NCBI GenBank assembly: GCA_012513625.1
Contig: JAAZBW010000195.1
Coordinates: 1 to 12,828 of the forward strand
From: Actinomycetales bacterium
GTDB lineage: Bacteria; Actinomycetota; Actinomycetes; Actinomycetales; Actinomycetaceae
Direction: 5' to 3'
DNA length: 12,828 nucleotides
This document shows positions 1 through 7,972 of the stretch, piece after piece (positions within the stretch are counted from its first letter, which is position 1; every line of letters starts with the position of its first letter). Both the position numbers and the translations under genes were made by a program. The notes beneath the pieces were generated by a model. That model was not told the origin of the DNA. It ran no database searches and worked only from the letters and a program-made list of their open reading frames with translations.

Positions 1-1
1 C

Positions 2-76
2 ATGCTCTCAATCAACGAGGTGCTGGGGTTCGAGCCGGTGGCGTACGAATCGGCGTGGGAGCTCCGCGGGCTGTAG
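2..76 (+). CDS. GNAT-family N-acetyltransferase, C-terminal end (partial)
   Basis: An open frame enters from the left edge and stops at TAG 74-76. The 24 visible residues read MLSINEVLGFEPVAYESAWE and then LRGL. The pattern of an Asn-Glu pair, a Leu-Gly-Phe-x-Pro turn and a closing aromatic strand is typical of the last beta strands of GNAT acetyltransferases, where the Asn sits near the acetyl-CoA site. The substrate cannot be told from this fragment. The identification rests on a short C-terminal motif only. The visible ATG at position 2 is most likely an internal methionine. Confidence 0.65.
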   Translation: MLSINEVLGFEPVAYESAWELRGL

Positions 77-112
77 GCGCCACTTGAGGTGCCCACCGCG
101 CCCGCGGCAAAC

Positions 113-118
113 TACGCT
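113..118 (+). promoter_or_regulatory. Candidate -10 box for a leaderless transcript
   Basis: TACGCT fits the actinobacterial TANNNT -10 pattern and ends 6 bases before the ATG at 125. No Shine-Dalgarno sequence precedes that ATG. This arrangement suggests transcription starting at or next to the A of the start codon, that is, a leaderless mRNA. No convincing -35 is visible. Confidence 0.35.
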
Positions 119-124
119 GCACCC

Positions 125-751
125 ATGAACTTCGTCGACGCCGAACGTGCCGCGCTCTGTGACACCCTCCTCGACGTGGGCCCCGATGCCCCCACGCTCT
201 GCGAGGGCTGGGACGCCTACGATCTGGCCGCCCACCTGTGGGTGCGCGAGAACCGTGCGGGGCGCATGCTCCTCGTAATGATTGATCCGCGCCGCCAGGA
301 GGAGCAGATGCTCCGCGCGGTGAAGCAGCAGAAATCCTTCACTGATCTCGTTTCCCTCCTGCGGGAGGGCCCGAAGGGCGCGAGCCCGTTCCGCATCCCG
401 GGCATGGCGGCGCTCGCCAACACAGCGGAGCTGTTCATCCACCACGAGGACGTCCGCCGCGCGGGCGAGAATCCCCTTCCGCCTCGCTAGCTGGACGAGT
501 CCGCCACCAAGGCCCTCACCGCGAGCCTCCGCCGCATGACCCCGATGCTGTTCCGCAAGGCGCCGTTCGGCGTGGACCTCACGATCCCCGGCGAGGAGCC
601 GATCCACGTGAAGCGCCGCCGCAAGGTGGGCATCCGCGGGGAGGCCGGCGAGATCCTCCTGTGGGCGTTCGGCCGCACGGGGGTCGCGCAGGTGGAGTTG
701 GCGGGCCGGCCGGAGGACGTGGAGGCGCTCACCTCCACGCTGGGTGTCTGA
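125..751 (+). pseudogene. TIGR03085-family metal-binding protein (DinB-like fold), interrupted by an in-frame TAG
   Basis: Read through one stop codon, the frame from ATG 125 to TGA 749-751 gives about 207 residues, the usual length of TIGR03085 proteins of actinobacteria. These are related to the mycothiol-dependent maleylpyruvate isomerase/DinB superfamily; the cellular role is unknown. The N-terminus (NFVDAERAALCDTLL), the TLCEGWDAYDLAAHL motif and the FIHHEDVRRA motif carry the expected metal-ligand histidines. The C-terminal part (from about 491) carries the family's GEILLWAFGR and VELAGRPEDVE segments. TAG at 488-490, after residues NPLPPR, splits the gene with no frameshift. Family members usually have an ordinary residue such as Glu here, so a GAG-to-TAG change is plausible. 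ATG 125 is chosen over GTG 89 because family proteins start with this motif. Whether it is a real nonsense mutation, a sequencing error or read through cannot be decided here. Confidence 0.75.
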
Positions 752-758
752 GCCCGTC

Positions 759-782
759 GACGACGAAGCTCACCTCCCGCAG
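759..782 (+). repeat. Single copy of the second repeat type (GACGRCG...CTCACCTCCCG)
   Basis: The stretch closely matches the 34-bp units at 12647-12738: both read GACG(A/G)CG followed by an AGCTCACCTCCCG segment and a (C/T)AG ending. It lies directly after the stop codon of the preceding gene and next to the first 34-bp array. Only one copy is present here. Confidence 0.5.
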
Positions 783-790
783 CCCCTCGC

Positions 791-880
791 CTCGGCGGGG
801 TGGGGGCGGAAACTAAACCACACACTCGGCGGGGTGGGGGCGGAAACTTAACCACACACTCGGCGGGGTTGGGGCGGGTA
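791..880 (+). repeat. 34-bp tandem repeat array 1 (three units, last degenerate)
   Basis: Units starting CTCGGCGGGG begin at 791, 825 and 859, so both intervals are exactly 34 bp. The first two end in AACTAAACCACACA and AACTTAACCACACA; the third diverges after about 20 bases. The junction TTAACCACACA-CTCGGCGGGG is the same core as in the other arrays (TTAACCACACAGTCGGCGGG) with one base changed. The array lies between the TIGR03085 gene and the mrp promoter. No gene is seen in 752-972. Confidence 0.85.
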
Positions 881-928
881 GCCGGCATCCGTAATGGGCA
901 TCTTTCGAAATTTCACCGCCCACCCGGT

Positions 929-934
929 TACAAT
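929..934 (+). promoter_or_regulatory. Candidate -10 box for the mrp operon
   Basis: TACAAT differs from consensus TATAAT at one base and stands in an otherwise GC-rich region 38 bases before the mrpA start. The expected -35 position (about 906-911) holds no good TTGACA match, although a small AT-rich palindrome TTTCGAAA (903-910) is there. Transcription would start near 941, leaving a leader of about 32 bases that includes a GAAGG ribosome binding site at 962-966. Confidence 0.4.
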
Positions 935-972
935 TCCGGGGATCCCTGAAACTGCGACCACGAAGGCCGCGC

Positions 973-3900
973 GTGCTCCTACTCATCCTCCTCCACGGCG
1001 TTGCGGGTCTTCTCGCACCCGTATTGCTGGGGCGGCTGGGCCGGAGGGCGTTCCTCCTCCTGGCGCTGGTCCCCGCCGGTTCGGCGGTCTGGCTGGCGGC
1101 GCAGGGGCCCGTGGCATTCCGTGACGGATCGGTGGACGAGTTCATCCCCTGGGTGTCCCAACTGGGAATCCACCTTGATTTCCGGCTCGATGCGCTCTCG
1201 TGGGTGATGTCCCTGATCGTCACGGGCGTGGGCTCCCTGGTGCTGGTGTACTGCGCCGCCTACTTCTCGGCCACGGCGCGGGCGCTCGGCCGGTTCGGCG
1301 GCGTGTTCGTGGCGTTCGCGGGAGCGATGCTCGGGCTCGTGATCACGGACAACACGCTGATGATGTACGTGTTCTGGGAGCTGACCACGGTCTTCTCCTA
1401 CCTGCTGATCGGCCATTACCACGAGCGCCAGGCCTCCCGGAGGGCTGCCTCCCAGGCGATCATCGTCACCACGTTCGGTGGGCTCGCGATGCTGGCGGGC
1501 ATCATCGCGCTCGGCCAGATGCCGGGCGGCTCCTACGAGCTCTCGCGCCTGATCCAGGCCGGCATGGATGGCACCATCGGCCCCAACCTGCCGCCGGGCG
1601 CCATGTCCACGGTCCTTATCCTCGTGCTGCTGGGCGCGCTCGCCAAGTCCGCGCTGGTGCCATTCCACTTCTGGCTCCCGGCCGCCATGGCGGCCCCCAC
1701 CCCGGTTTCCGCCTACCTGCACGCGGCCGCCATGGTGAAGGCAGGCGTCTACCTGGTGGCCCGCTTCACGCCCGGATTCGGCTGGGATCCTGCCTGGCAC
1801 AACGTCACGCTGATCGTTGGCCTCGCCACGATGATCCTTGGCGGCTATCGCGCTCTCCGCCAGCATGATCTGAAGCTGATCCTCGCCTTTGGCACCGTCT
1901 CCCAGCTCGGCATGCTGATCGCGGTGCTCGGCTACGGCACCGCCGCCACGGCGCTCGCGGGCATGGCGCTGCTCGTGGGCCACTCGCTGTTCAAGTCCAC
2001 GCTATTCCTCACGGTGGGCGTGATCGACTGGTCGCTCGGAACCCGCGATCTCCGTAAGATCTCGGACCTGCGCCGGTCCATGCCCACCCTCGCCATCTGC
2101 GCCGCGATCGCCACGGGCTCCATGGTGGGCCTGCCGCCCATGGTGGGATTCGTGGCGAAGGAGGGCGCGCTCACCGCGTTCACCGATGCAGACGCCTGGG
2201 GCGCCCTCGCCGTGTTCGTGCTCGGCAGCATCATCACCTTCGCCTACGGGCTGCGCTTCTGGTTCGGCGCCTTCGGCTCGCGCCCGGAAGTGGAGCGTTC
2301 CGAGCCCCGGTTCCGCTCCCGCATCATCCACTTCCCGATCGTGTTGCTCACGATCGTCACCCTGGTCCTCGGCATCGTCCCCGCGTTCCTGGACCGCGGC
2401 CTGATCCCGTACGCGCAGACCGCGCCCGGGGAAACGGGCCACCTCGTGCTCTGGCACGGCTTCACCCTCGCCCTGCTCCTCACGGGCGCCGTGATCATCC
2501 TCGGTGGCGGACTCTTCCTGGTCCGGGACGCCGTGGAGCGCATCCAGAACAGGTTCGAGATCCCGAGCGCGGACGGCGCCTACCGCGCCACCGTCCGCGG
2601 CCTCACCCACTTCTCGGCAGACGTCACGGCCGTCACCCAGCGGGGCTCGCTCCCCACCTACCTGATGGTGATCCTCTCCATCGTGGTGTTCGGCGCCGGC
2701 GGCGCCGCCCTCACCATGGGGGTCCTTCCGCAGAGCGTCCAGATCTACGTCTGGTGGGGCCAGGTGCCCATTGCGATCGTCGCCGCCGTCAGTGCGTGGA
2801 TGGCCGCCCGTGCCCGCCGCCGCCTGAAGGCGGTGGTCCTCTCCGGGATCTCGGGCTACGCCGTGGCCCTCCTCTACGCGGTGCACGGCGGACCGGACAT
2901 TGCGCTCACCCAGATCATGGTGGAGACCGTCTCGCTCGTGATCTTTGTGCTGGTGCTGCGCCGCCTGCCCACCTACTTCACCAACCGCCCCTTCGCCCGC
3001 GACCGCTGGTTCCGCGTCGTGATTGCCACCCTCACCGGTGTGGGCGTGGTGGTGATGGCGCTCGTGGCGATGGGTGGTCGCGGCGATTTCGAGCCCGTCT
3101 CCACGCGTTTCCCGGAGGCCACGCTGGAGTACGGCTACGGCTACAACATCGTGAACGTGACCCTCGTGGACACGCGCGCATGGGACACGATGGGCGAGAT
3201 CTCGGTGATCCTGGTGGCCGCCACGGGCGTGGCCTCGCTGCTCTTCGTTCGCGACCGTTTCGGCATGGCCGATTCCTCCCGCAACCGCATCCCCTCCGGA
3301 CGCGTGATGGTGTGGGGCGGCGAGGACGATATCGACCACTCCCTGCGCGGCGATCCCGTGGGTCCCCCCACGTGGGTGCGCGCCCCGCACCGCAACCAGC
3401 GGTGGCTCGCGGGCGGGCGTACCCTCGCTCCCCGACGACGTTCGCTCATCTTCGAGGTGGGGGCTCGCCTGGTCTTCCCCTCCATGATCGTGTTCTCGTT
3501 GTTCCTCCTGTTCGCTGGTCACAACCAGCCGGGTGGTGGGTTCGCGGGCGGGCTCGTGGCCGGTGCGGCGCTGATGGTCCGCTACCTCGCGGCCGGCCGC
3601 TACGAGCTGGGAGAGGCGCTGCCCATCCACGCGGGGTACCTGCTGGGAGGCGGCCTCGTGGTGGCGGCGTTCTCGGCAGTGGTTCCGCTCGCGTTCGGCG
3701 GGCAGGTGCTGCAGACCGCGGTGTTCGACTTCACGATGCCGATCTACGGCGATGTCCACCTGGCCACCGCCATCTTCTTTGACCTCGGCGTCTACCTGAT
3801 CGTGCTCGGCCTGGTGCTGGACCTGCTCCGCTCGTTCGGCGCGGAGATCGATCGGCACGGGGAGCTTGAGGGTATGGACGACGATTCCGGTGACCCGGAC

Positions 3901-4005
3901 GGGGTGGGCGACGGCTACTCGGATGAGGACGATGACGTGGCCACGGAATCCGTGCTCGGCACCACCGCCACCACGGCGGCAGAGACCGGGGGAGGTGCAC
4001 GATGA
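973..4005 (+). CDS. mrpA: Na+/H+ antiporter subunit A with fused subunit B (MrpA-MrpB)
   Basis: This 1010-residue membrane protein is the largest subunit of the multi-subunit Mrp cation/proton antiporter. Residues about 110-420 form the NuoL-like proton-conducting domain: Glu136 in VFWELTTVFSYLLIGHY and Lys225 in AKSALVPFHFWLP match the conserved ion-path charges, followed by the HAAAMVKAG motif (Lys256). Residues about 605-670 form the MbhD/DUF4040-like part (HGGPDIALTQIMVET), followed by an MbhE-like part. From about 823 (FEVGARLVFPSMIVFSLFLL, then GHNQPGGGFAGG) it is a complete MrpB domain, which explains the absence of a separate mrpB and is usual in actinobacteria. The last 50 residues are very acidic (DDDSGD, DEDDD). 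GTG 973 is chosen because it starts right before the first membrane segment and has GAAGG six bases upstream. It overlaps mrpC by 4 bp. Confidence 0.95.
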   Translation: MLLLILLHGVAGLLAPVLLGRLGRRAFLLLALVPAGSAVWLAAQGPVAFRDGSVDEFIPWVSQLGIHLDFRLDALSWVMSLIVTGVGSLVLVYCAAYFSATARALGRFGGVFVAFAGAMLGLVITDNTLMMYVFWELTTVFSYLLIGHYHERQASRRAASQAIIVTTFGGLAMLAGIIALGQMPGGSYELSRLIQAGMDGTIGPNLPPGAMSTVLILVLLGALAKSALVPFHFWLPAAMAAPTPVSAYLHAAAMVKAGVYLVARFTPGFGWDPAWHNVTLIVGLATMILGGYRALRQHDLKLILAFGTVSQLGMLIAVLGYGTAATALAGMALLVGHSLFKSTLFLTVGVIDWSLGTRDLRKISDLRRSMPTLAICAAIATGSMVGLPPMVGFVAKEGALTAFTDADAWGALAVFVLGSIITFAYGLRFWFGAFGSRPEVERSEPRFRSRIIHFPIVLLTIVTLVLGIVPAFLDRGLIPYAQTAPGETGHLVLWHGFTLALLLTGAVIILGGGLFLVRDAVERIQNRFEIPSADGAYRATVRGLTHFSADVTAVTQRGSLPTYLMVILSIVVFGAGGAALTMGVLPQSVQIYVWWGQVPIAIVAAVSAWMAARARRRLKAVVLSGISGYAVALLYAVHGGPDIALTQIMVETVSLVIFVLVLRRLPTYFTNRPFARDRWFRVVIATLTGVGVVVMALVAMGGRGDFEPVSTRFPEATLEYGYGYNIVNVTLVDTRAWDTMGEISVILVAATGVASLLFVRDRFGMADSSRNRIPSGRVMVWGGEDDIDHSLRGDPVGPPTWVRAPHRNQRWLAGGRTLAPRRRSLIFEVGARLVFPSMIVFSLFLLFAGHNQPGGGFAGGLVAGAALMVRYLAAGRYELGEALPIHAGYLLGGGLVVAAFSAVVPLAFGGQVLQTAVFDFTMPIYGDVHLATAIFFDLGVYLIVLGLVLDLLRSFGAEIDRHGELEGMDDDSGDPDGVGDGYSDEDDDVATESVLGTTATTAAETGGGAR

Positions 4006-4655
4006 ACACGGATACCTCCAATCCCACCCTCACGCTCCTGGTCCTCGCGGGCGTTTTGGTGGGTGTGGGCGTCTACCTGCTGCTGGAGCGTTCGCTCACG
4101 CGCATCATCCTCGGCGTCTCGATCGCGGGGAACGGCGTGAACATCCTGTTCCTCGTAGCCGGTGGCTCCATGGGCCGCCCCCCGCTGAACTACCCGGAGA
4201 ACGCGGAGGGGATGGTGGATCCGCTCCCGCAGGCGTTCATGCTCACCGCCATCGTGATCACGCTCGGCACCATCGCGTTCCTGCTTGCCATGGCGTACCG
4301 CTCGTGGCAGCTGAACGGCCATGACGAGGTGCAGGACGATCTCGAGGACCGCCGCCTCGCCCGTCGCGCCGCCCTCGACCAGGTGGAGGACCGCCTGACG
4401 GATGACTCCGGGGCAACCCTCGCCGAGGATGCGGAAACCGTGTTCGACGAGACCGCAACCGGTCCGGAGTTGGTGACTCCCGCCGTCGTGGAGACGCTCA
4501 CGGAGGAGCGTCCACTCATGCGGCCCGAGGTGACGCGCGTCACCCAGGCGCCGGCGGAGGCCGAGCGCGCAGGCGAACCGGGGAGCCACGTGGTGGAGAG
4601 GGACGGGTTGGCAAAGGACGCGGAGAAGGACGAGAAGGGAGGGGATCGCCCATGA
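4002..4655 (+). CDS. mrpC: Na+/H+ antiporter subunit C (MrpC, NuoK-like)
   Basis: The 217-residue protein begins with three membrane segments (about 9-27, 32-53 and 80-105) with the NuoK-like pattern ILGVSIAGNGVNILFLVAGG and the family stretch DPLPQAFMLTAIVITLG. In the complex this subunit lies against the A and D antiporter modules. Stand-alone MrpC of Bacillus is about 113 residues; here an extra tail of roughly 110 residues follows, rich in Asp and Glu (DEVQDDLEDRR, TLAEDAETVFDE), predicted cytoplasmic and of unknown role. ATG 4002 overlaps the mrpA stop as ATGA and is preceded by the strong purine run GGGGGAGG near 3988, so translation is probably coupled. It overlaps mrpD by 4 bp. Confidence 0.95.
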   Translation: MNTDTSNPTLTLLVLAGVLVGVGVYLLLERSLTRIILGVSIAGNGVNILFLVAGGSMGRPPLNYPENAEGMVDPLPQAFMLTAIVITLGTIAFLLAMAYRSWQLNGHDEVQDDLEDRRLARRAALDQVEDRLTDDSGATLAEDAETVFDETATGPELVTPAVVETLTEERPLMRPEVTRVTQAPAEAERAGEPGSHVVERDGLAKDAEKDEKGGDRP

Positions 4656-6196
4656 GTTGGCTCGTTCCCTTCCCAATCCTCGTGCCATTCCTGGGCGCGG
4701 GAATCTCACTGATCTTCGGCAGCCGGCCGTGGGCTCAGCGCACGATCGCCGTGGGCGCACTCTCGATCACGCTGATCGTGGCCGTGGTGCTGTTCGTGGC
4801 CGTGGACCAGGGCCCGATCGTGGCCAACGTGGCGGGATGGCTCCCACCGGTGGGAATCGCACTGGTGGTGGACAGGCTCTCCGCGCTGATGCTCGTGATC
4901 TCTGTGGCAGTCACGCTCGCGGTGCTCGTGTACTCCACGGCACAACGTGTGGACGAATCGGCCGAGGGCGCGCCCGTCTCGGTGTTCCACCCCACCTTCC
5001 TGATCCTCTCCGCGGGAGTCTCGAACGCGTTCCTCGCGGGGGACCTGTTCAACCTGTACGTGGGATTCGAGATCCTGCTGTTCGCCTCGTTCGTGCTGAT
5101 CACGCTGGGTGGAACGCGTGACCGGATGCGCGCGGGAACCATCTACGTGGTGGTCTCGCTGCTCTCCTCGGTGATCTTCCTGCTCGCGCTCGCGCTCATC
5201 TATGGCGCCACGGGCACGGTGAACATCGCACACCTGGGTGAGCGGCTGCCGGAACTCGATCAGGGGCTCCAGACCACCCTGCACCTGATGCTGCTCGTGG
5301 CGTTCGGTATCAAGGCGGCGGTGTTCCCGCTGCACGCGTGGCTGCCGGACTCCTACCCCACGGCGCCCGCGCCGGTCACCGCCGTGTTCGCCGGACTGCT
5401 CACCAAGGTGGGTGTGTACGCCATCATCCGCACCGAGGTGCTGCTGTTCCCGGGTGGGGCGCTGAACTCGCTGCTGATGATCGTGGCCGCGGTCACGATG
5501 GTGGTGGGAATCCTGGGCGCTGTGGCGCAGGATGATGTGAAACGATTACTCTCGTTCACCCTGGTCTCCCACATCGGCTTCATGATCTGGGGGGTGGCCC
5601 TGTCCAGCGTGGCGGGGCTGGGCGCCGCCATCTTCTATGTGGCACACCACATCACCACCCAGACAGCGCTCTTCCTGGTGGCGGGCGTGATGGAGGGGAT
5701 GTCCGGCACCACCTCGCTCACGAGGCTCGGCTCCCTGCTGCGCATCTCCCCCCTGCTCGCCGCGCTGTACCTGGTGCCGGCGTTCAACCTCTCCGGCATC
5801 CCGCCCATGACGGGCTTCCTCGGCAAGGCGGGCCTGGTCCAGGCCTCCGCCACGGTGGGCACCCCGCTCGCATGGACCGTGGTGGCCGCCGGACTCGTCA
5901 CCTCTCTGCTCACCCTGTACGCGATGACCCGCGCGTGGAACATGGCGTTCTGGCAGGAAGCGGAGGATCCGCCGGAGCCGCGCCGCATCCCGGGCGCGAT
6001 GCTCGGCTCCGCCGGTGCGCTGGTGGCGCTCTCCCTGGCGCTGGCCGTGGGTGCGGGCCCGCTGATGGCCTACACGCAGCGTGCAGCGATCGATCTGCGG
6101 GCACGGTACCCGTACATCAACGCCGTGCTGCCCGAGGGCGAGAACCCCGAGTCCATCTACCACGAGCCCTGGGCCGATTCCGAGGTGGCGCCGTGA
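4652..6196 (+). CDS. mrpD: Na+/H+ antiporter subunit D (MrpD, NuoM/N-like)
   Basis: This 514-residue polytopic protein is the second proton/ion-translocating antiporter module of the Mrp complex. Glu140 in GFEILLFASF and Lys221 in FGIKAAVFPLHAWLPDSYP fit the conserved Glu in TM5 and Lys in TM7 of this family; the LLTKVGVYAIIR and LSFTLVSHIGFMIWG stretches are also characteristic. Length is normal for MrpD, with a short hydrophilic C-terminus. ATG 4652 forms an ATGA overlap with the mrpC stop and has GGGAGGGG upstream (about 4637-4644). The stop overlaps the GTG of mrpE as GTGA. No missing residues or frame breaks are seen. Confidence 0.96.
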   Translation: MSWLVPFPILVPFLGAGISLIFGSRPWAQRTIAVGALSITLIVAVVLFVAVDQGPIVANVAGWLPPVGIALVVDRLSALMLVISVAVTLAVLVYSTAQRVDESAEGAPVSVFHPTFLILSAGVSNAFLAGDLFNLYVGFEILLFASFVLITLGGTRDRMRAGTIYVVVSLLSSVIFLLALALIYGATGTVNIAHLGERLPELDQGLQTTLHLMLLVAFGIKAAVFPLHAWLPDSYPTAPAPVTAVFAGLLTKVGVYAIIRTEVLLFPGGALNSLLMIVAAVTMVVGILGAVAQDDVKRLLSFTLVSHIGFMIWGVALSSVAGLGAAIFYVAHHITTQTALFLVAGVMEGMSGTTSLTRLGSLLRISPLLAALYLVPAFNLSGIPPMTGFLGKAGLVQASATVGTPLAWTVVAAGLVTSLLTLYAMTRAWNMAFWQEAEDPPEPRRIPGAMLGSAGALVALSLALAVGAGPLMAYTQRAAIDLRARYPYINAVLPEGENPESIYHEPWADSEVAP

Positions 6197-6909
6197 GGAC
6201 ACTGCGTGAGCGCGTCCCCTCCATCGTGAGCGTGGGCTGGATGACGGCGGTCTGGGTGTTCCTGTGGGGCGAGGTCACACTCGGCAACGTGGTGAACGGC
6301 CTGCTCCTCGCCTTCCTGGTGGGCTTCGTGTTCCCGCTGCCCGCCGTGGGTGGAATCAGCACGTTCCGGCCGCTCGCGTTCGTGGTCCTGGCGGGCCGTT
6401 TCGGGTGGGACATCCTCTCCTCCGGCTTCCGGGTGGCCATGGCGGCGCTCCGCCCGGGGATCACCAGGTCCGGCGTGATCCGGGTGCAGCTTCGCAGCCA
6501 CTCGGACTTCGTGCTCGCCACCACGGCCTCCATGACCACGCTCATCCCCGGCTCGGTGGCCATCAACACGCACCGGATCACGGGCGTGATCTACCTCCAC
6601 GTGTTCGATGTTCCGGAGAAGGGCCACCAGAAGTACCTGGACAACTTCCGCGTGATCGTGCTCCGCCAGGAGGAGCGCCTCCTGCGTGCCTTCGCCTCCG
6701 AGGCCGAGCTTGCGGACGCCGGGTACAAGCCGGGTTGGCGGGTGGGCTCGGGCGATGTTCCGGGCTGGCTCGAGCAGCACGGCGCCCGCGAGCACCGCGC
6801 CGCCGCCCGCCTCGCGGGCGGAGGCTCTGCCGAGCCTGCGGCGGGTGCGCGGAAGGCGGGCGCTGCGCCGTCGTCGTCGAGGAAGAAGAGCGGCGGGGGG
6901 CGGCCATGA
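6193..6909 (+). CDS. mrpE: Na+/H+ antiporter subunit E (MrpE)
   Basis: The frame from GTG 6193 encodes 238 residues. Two or three membrane segments come first (MTAVWVFLWGEVTLGNVVNG, then FLVGFVFPLP and FVVLAGRFGWDILSSG), followed by the MrpE cytoplasmic domain with LRSHSDFVLATTASMTTLIPG and YLHVFDVPEKG. MrpE supports assembly and activity of the antiporter. The family is usually about 160 residues; here the C-terminus runs on for roughly 70 residues that are Ala/Gly/Arg rich and end in a basic stretch (SSSRKKSGGGRP). GTG 6193 is preferred over upstream in-frame starts because it overlaps the mrpD stop as GTGA and has GAGG at 6182-6185, seven bases upstream. Confidence 0.93.
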   Translation: MRTLRERVPSIVSVGWMTAVWVFLWGEVTLGNVVNGLLLAFLVGFVFPLPAVGGISTFRPLAFVVLAGRFGWDILSSGFRVAMAALRPGITRSGVIRVQLRSHSDFVLATTASMTTLIPGSVAINTHRITGVIYLHVFDVPEKGHQKYLDNFRVIVLRQEERLLRAFASEAELADAGYKPGWRVGSGDVPGWLEQHGAREHRAAARLAGGGSAEPAAGARKAGAAPSSSRKKSGGGRP

Positions 6910-7409
6910 TCGTGATGTACATTGCCTCGCTGCTGATGCTGATGGCCGCCACGGTGGTGGTGATGGTGCGCGCCGCGAAGGGGCCGTCCATGCTGGACCG
7001 GGCCGTGTCCGTGGACATCGTGACCGCGGCGCTGATCGGCTTCACGTCCGTGTTCTCGGTGCTGATGGACCGCACGGACCTGCTCAAGATCATTGCGGCG
7101 CTGGCGGTGGTGGGGTTCCTCTCCACGGTCTCGATCGCGCGGTTTGCGGCCAATGAATCGGACGTGGACCGGCACATCCTCTCCCGTGAGGAGCTCGAGG
7201 AGCTCGGAGAGGCGCAGGCGCGGCTCGCCGATGACGCCGCGCCCGTGCACGACGTGGACGCGCTCGCCGAGGAGGCCGCGGCGGCAGAGGCGGCGCGGGA
7301 CGAGGTTGAGGACGAGGTGGCCGTGGCCGGTGCGCCCGGCGCGCAGCCGGACGCGGTGGACCGCGCGCCCGATCACCGTGCGATCCGCAGGAAGGGGGAA
7401 GAGCGATGA
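6906..7409 (+). CDS. mrpF: Na+/H+ antiporter subunit F (MrpF)
   Basis: The 167-residue product starts with three membrane segments (about 3-22, 35-53 and 60-79) carrying the family motif GPSMLDRAVSVD (Asp31, Asp37) and the LLKIIAALAVVGFLSTVSIARF segment. MrpF is a small subunit of the Mrp complex placed near the ion path between the A and D modules. Typical length is about 90 residues; here about 85 further residues follow, strongly acidic and Ala rich (SREELEELGEAQARLADD, EEAAAAEAARDEVEDE), probably helical in the cytoplasm. ATG 6906 overlaps the mrpE stop as ATGA; the GGCGGGGGGCGG run just upstream is the only possible ribosome binding site. Confidence 0.93.
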   Translation: MIVMYIASLLMLMAATVVVMVRAAKGPSMLDRAVSVDIVTAALIGFTSVFSVLMDRTDLLKIIAALAVVGFLSTVSIARFAANESDVDRHILSREELEELGEAQARLADDAAPVHDVDALAEEAAAAEAARDEVEDEVAVAGAPGAQPDAVDRAPDHRAIRRKGEER

Positions 7410-7855
7410 ACCTGGACCTCGTGTTGGACACGATTGGCGCCGCACTGCTGATGCTCGGCTCGTTCCTGACGCTGGCGGCTGCGATCGGCATGCTGCGGTT
7501 CCCGGATCTACTCTCCCGGCTGCATGCGGCGTCGAAGCCGCAGAGCCTGGGGATTGCGCTGATGATGGCCGGGCTCGCCCTCTCGTTGCGTGAGTACGCG
7601 CTCGCGTGGACGGCGCTGCTTGTGGTGCTGTTCCAGCTGGTCACAGCACCGATCTCCGCACACCTGGCCGCACGCGCCGGATACCGCACCGCGCAGGTGG
7701 ACTCGCGGACTCTCTATGCGGACGAGTACCGCCGCGACATCGCGGCCTCACTGCGGGAGGCGCGCAGGCGCGAGCAGCGGGAGAAGGCGGAGCGGAAGCG
7801 CCGCGAGCGCCTGGAACGGGAACGCCAGGCGAAGGCGGCCCGGAAGAAGCCATAG
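7406..7855 (+). CDS. mrpG: Na+/H+ antiporter subunit G (MrpG)
   Basis: The 149-residue protein has three membrane segments (about 9-30, 45-62 and 66-88) and the signature IGMLRFPDLLSRLHAASKPQ followed by SLGIAL, diagnostic for the MnhG/PhaG family. It is the last subunit gene of the mrp operon. The C-terminal 45 residues form a highly charged, mostly basic helix (RREQREKAERKRRERLERER) ending in ARKKP, a probable cytoplasmic coiled-coil-like segment. ATG 7406 overlaps the mrpF stop as ATGA and is preceded by GGAAGGGGGAAGAG (about 7391-7404). Confidence 0.93.
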   Translation: MNLDLVLDTIGAALLMLGSFLTLAAAIGMLRFPDLLSRLHAASKPQSLGIALMMAGLALSLREYALAWTALLVVLFQLVTAPISAHLAARAGYRTAQVDSRTLYADEYRRDIAASLREARRREQREKAERKRRERLERERQAKAARKKP

Positions 7856-7857
7856 CC

Positions 7858-7874
7858 GCCCGGGCCGCCCGGGC
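7858..7874 (+). terminator. GC-rich hairpin after mrpG (weak terminator candidate)
   Basis: A 7-bp perfect stem GCCCGGG / CCCGGGC with a CCG loop begins three bases after the mrpG stop. No T-run follows, so it is not a classical intrinsic terminator. It may only slow transcription or protect the 3' end. Confidence 0.3.
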
Positions 7875-7972
7875 CACCCCGACCGGGAATCCGCGCCGCA
7901 CCACACCGTGCATCGCCATGCGCCGCCACCCTCGATTTGGCAGGATGGTGCCGTACCGAACGAGGAGTGAAC

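Noticed and set aside
89..490. GTG 89 as the start of the TIGR03085 gene
   Set aside because: The 12 extra residues do not belong to the family, whose members begin at the motif following ATG 125.
488..490. TAG as a recoded pyrrolysine codon
   Set aside because: No pyl genes or structural signal are seen, and the family has no special residue at this place.
2002..3858. Long open frame on the minus strand opposite mrpA
   Set aside because: The predicted protein is His/Glu/Arg/Gly rich without domains, a usual by-product of high-GC third positions opposite a real gene; the same holds for the minus frames opposite thiP and mrpD.
973..4005. Missing mrpB in the operon
   Set aside because: A complete MrpB domain is fused to the C-terminus of MrpA (about residues 823-960).
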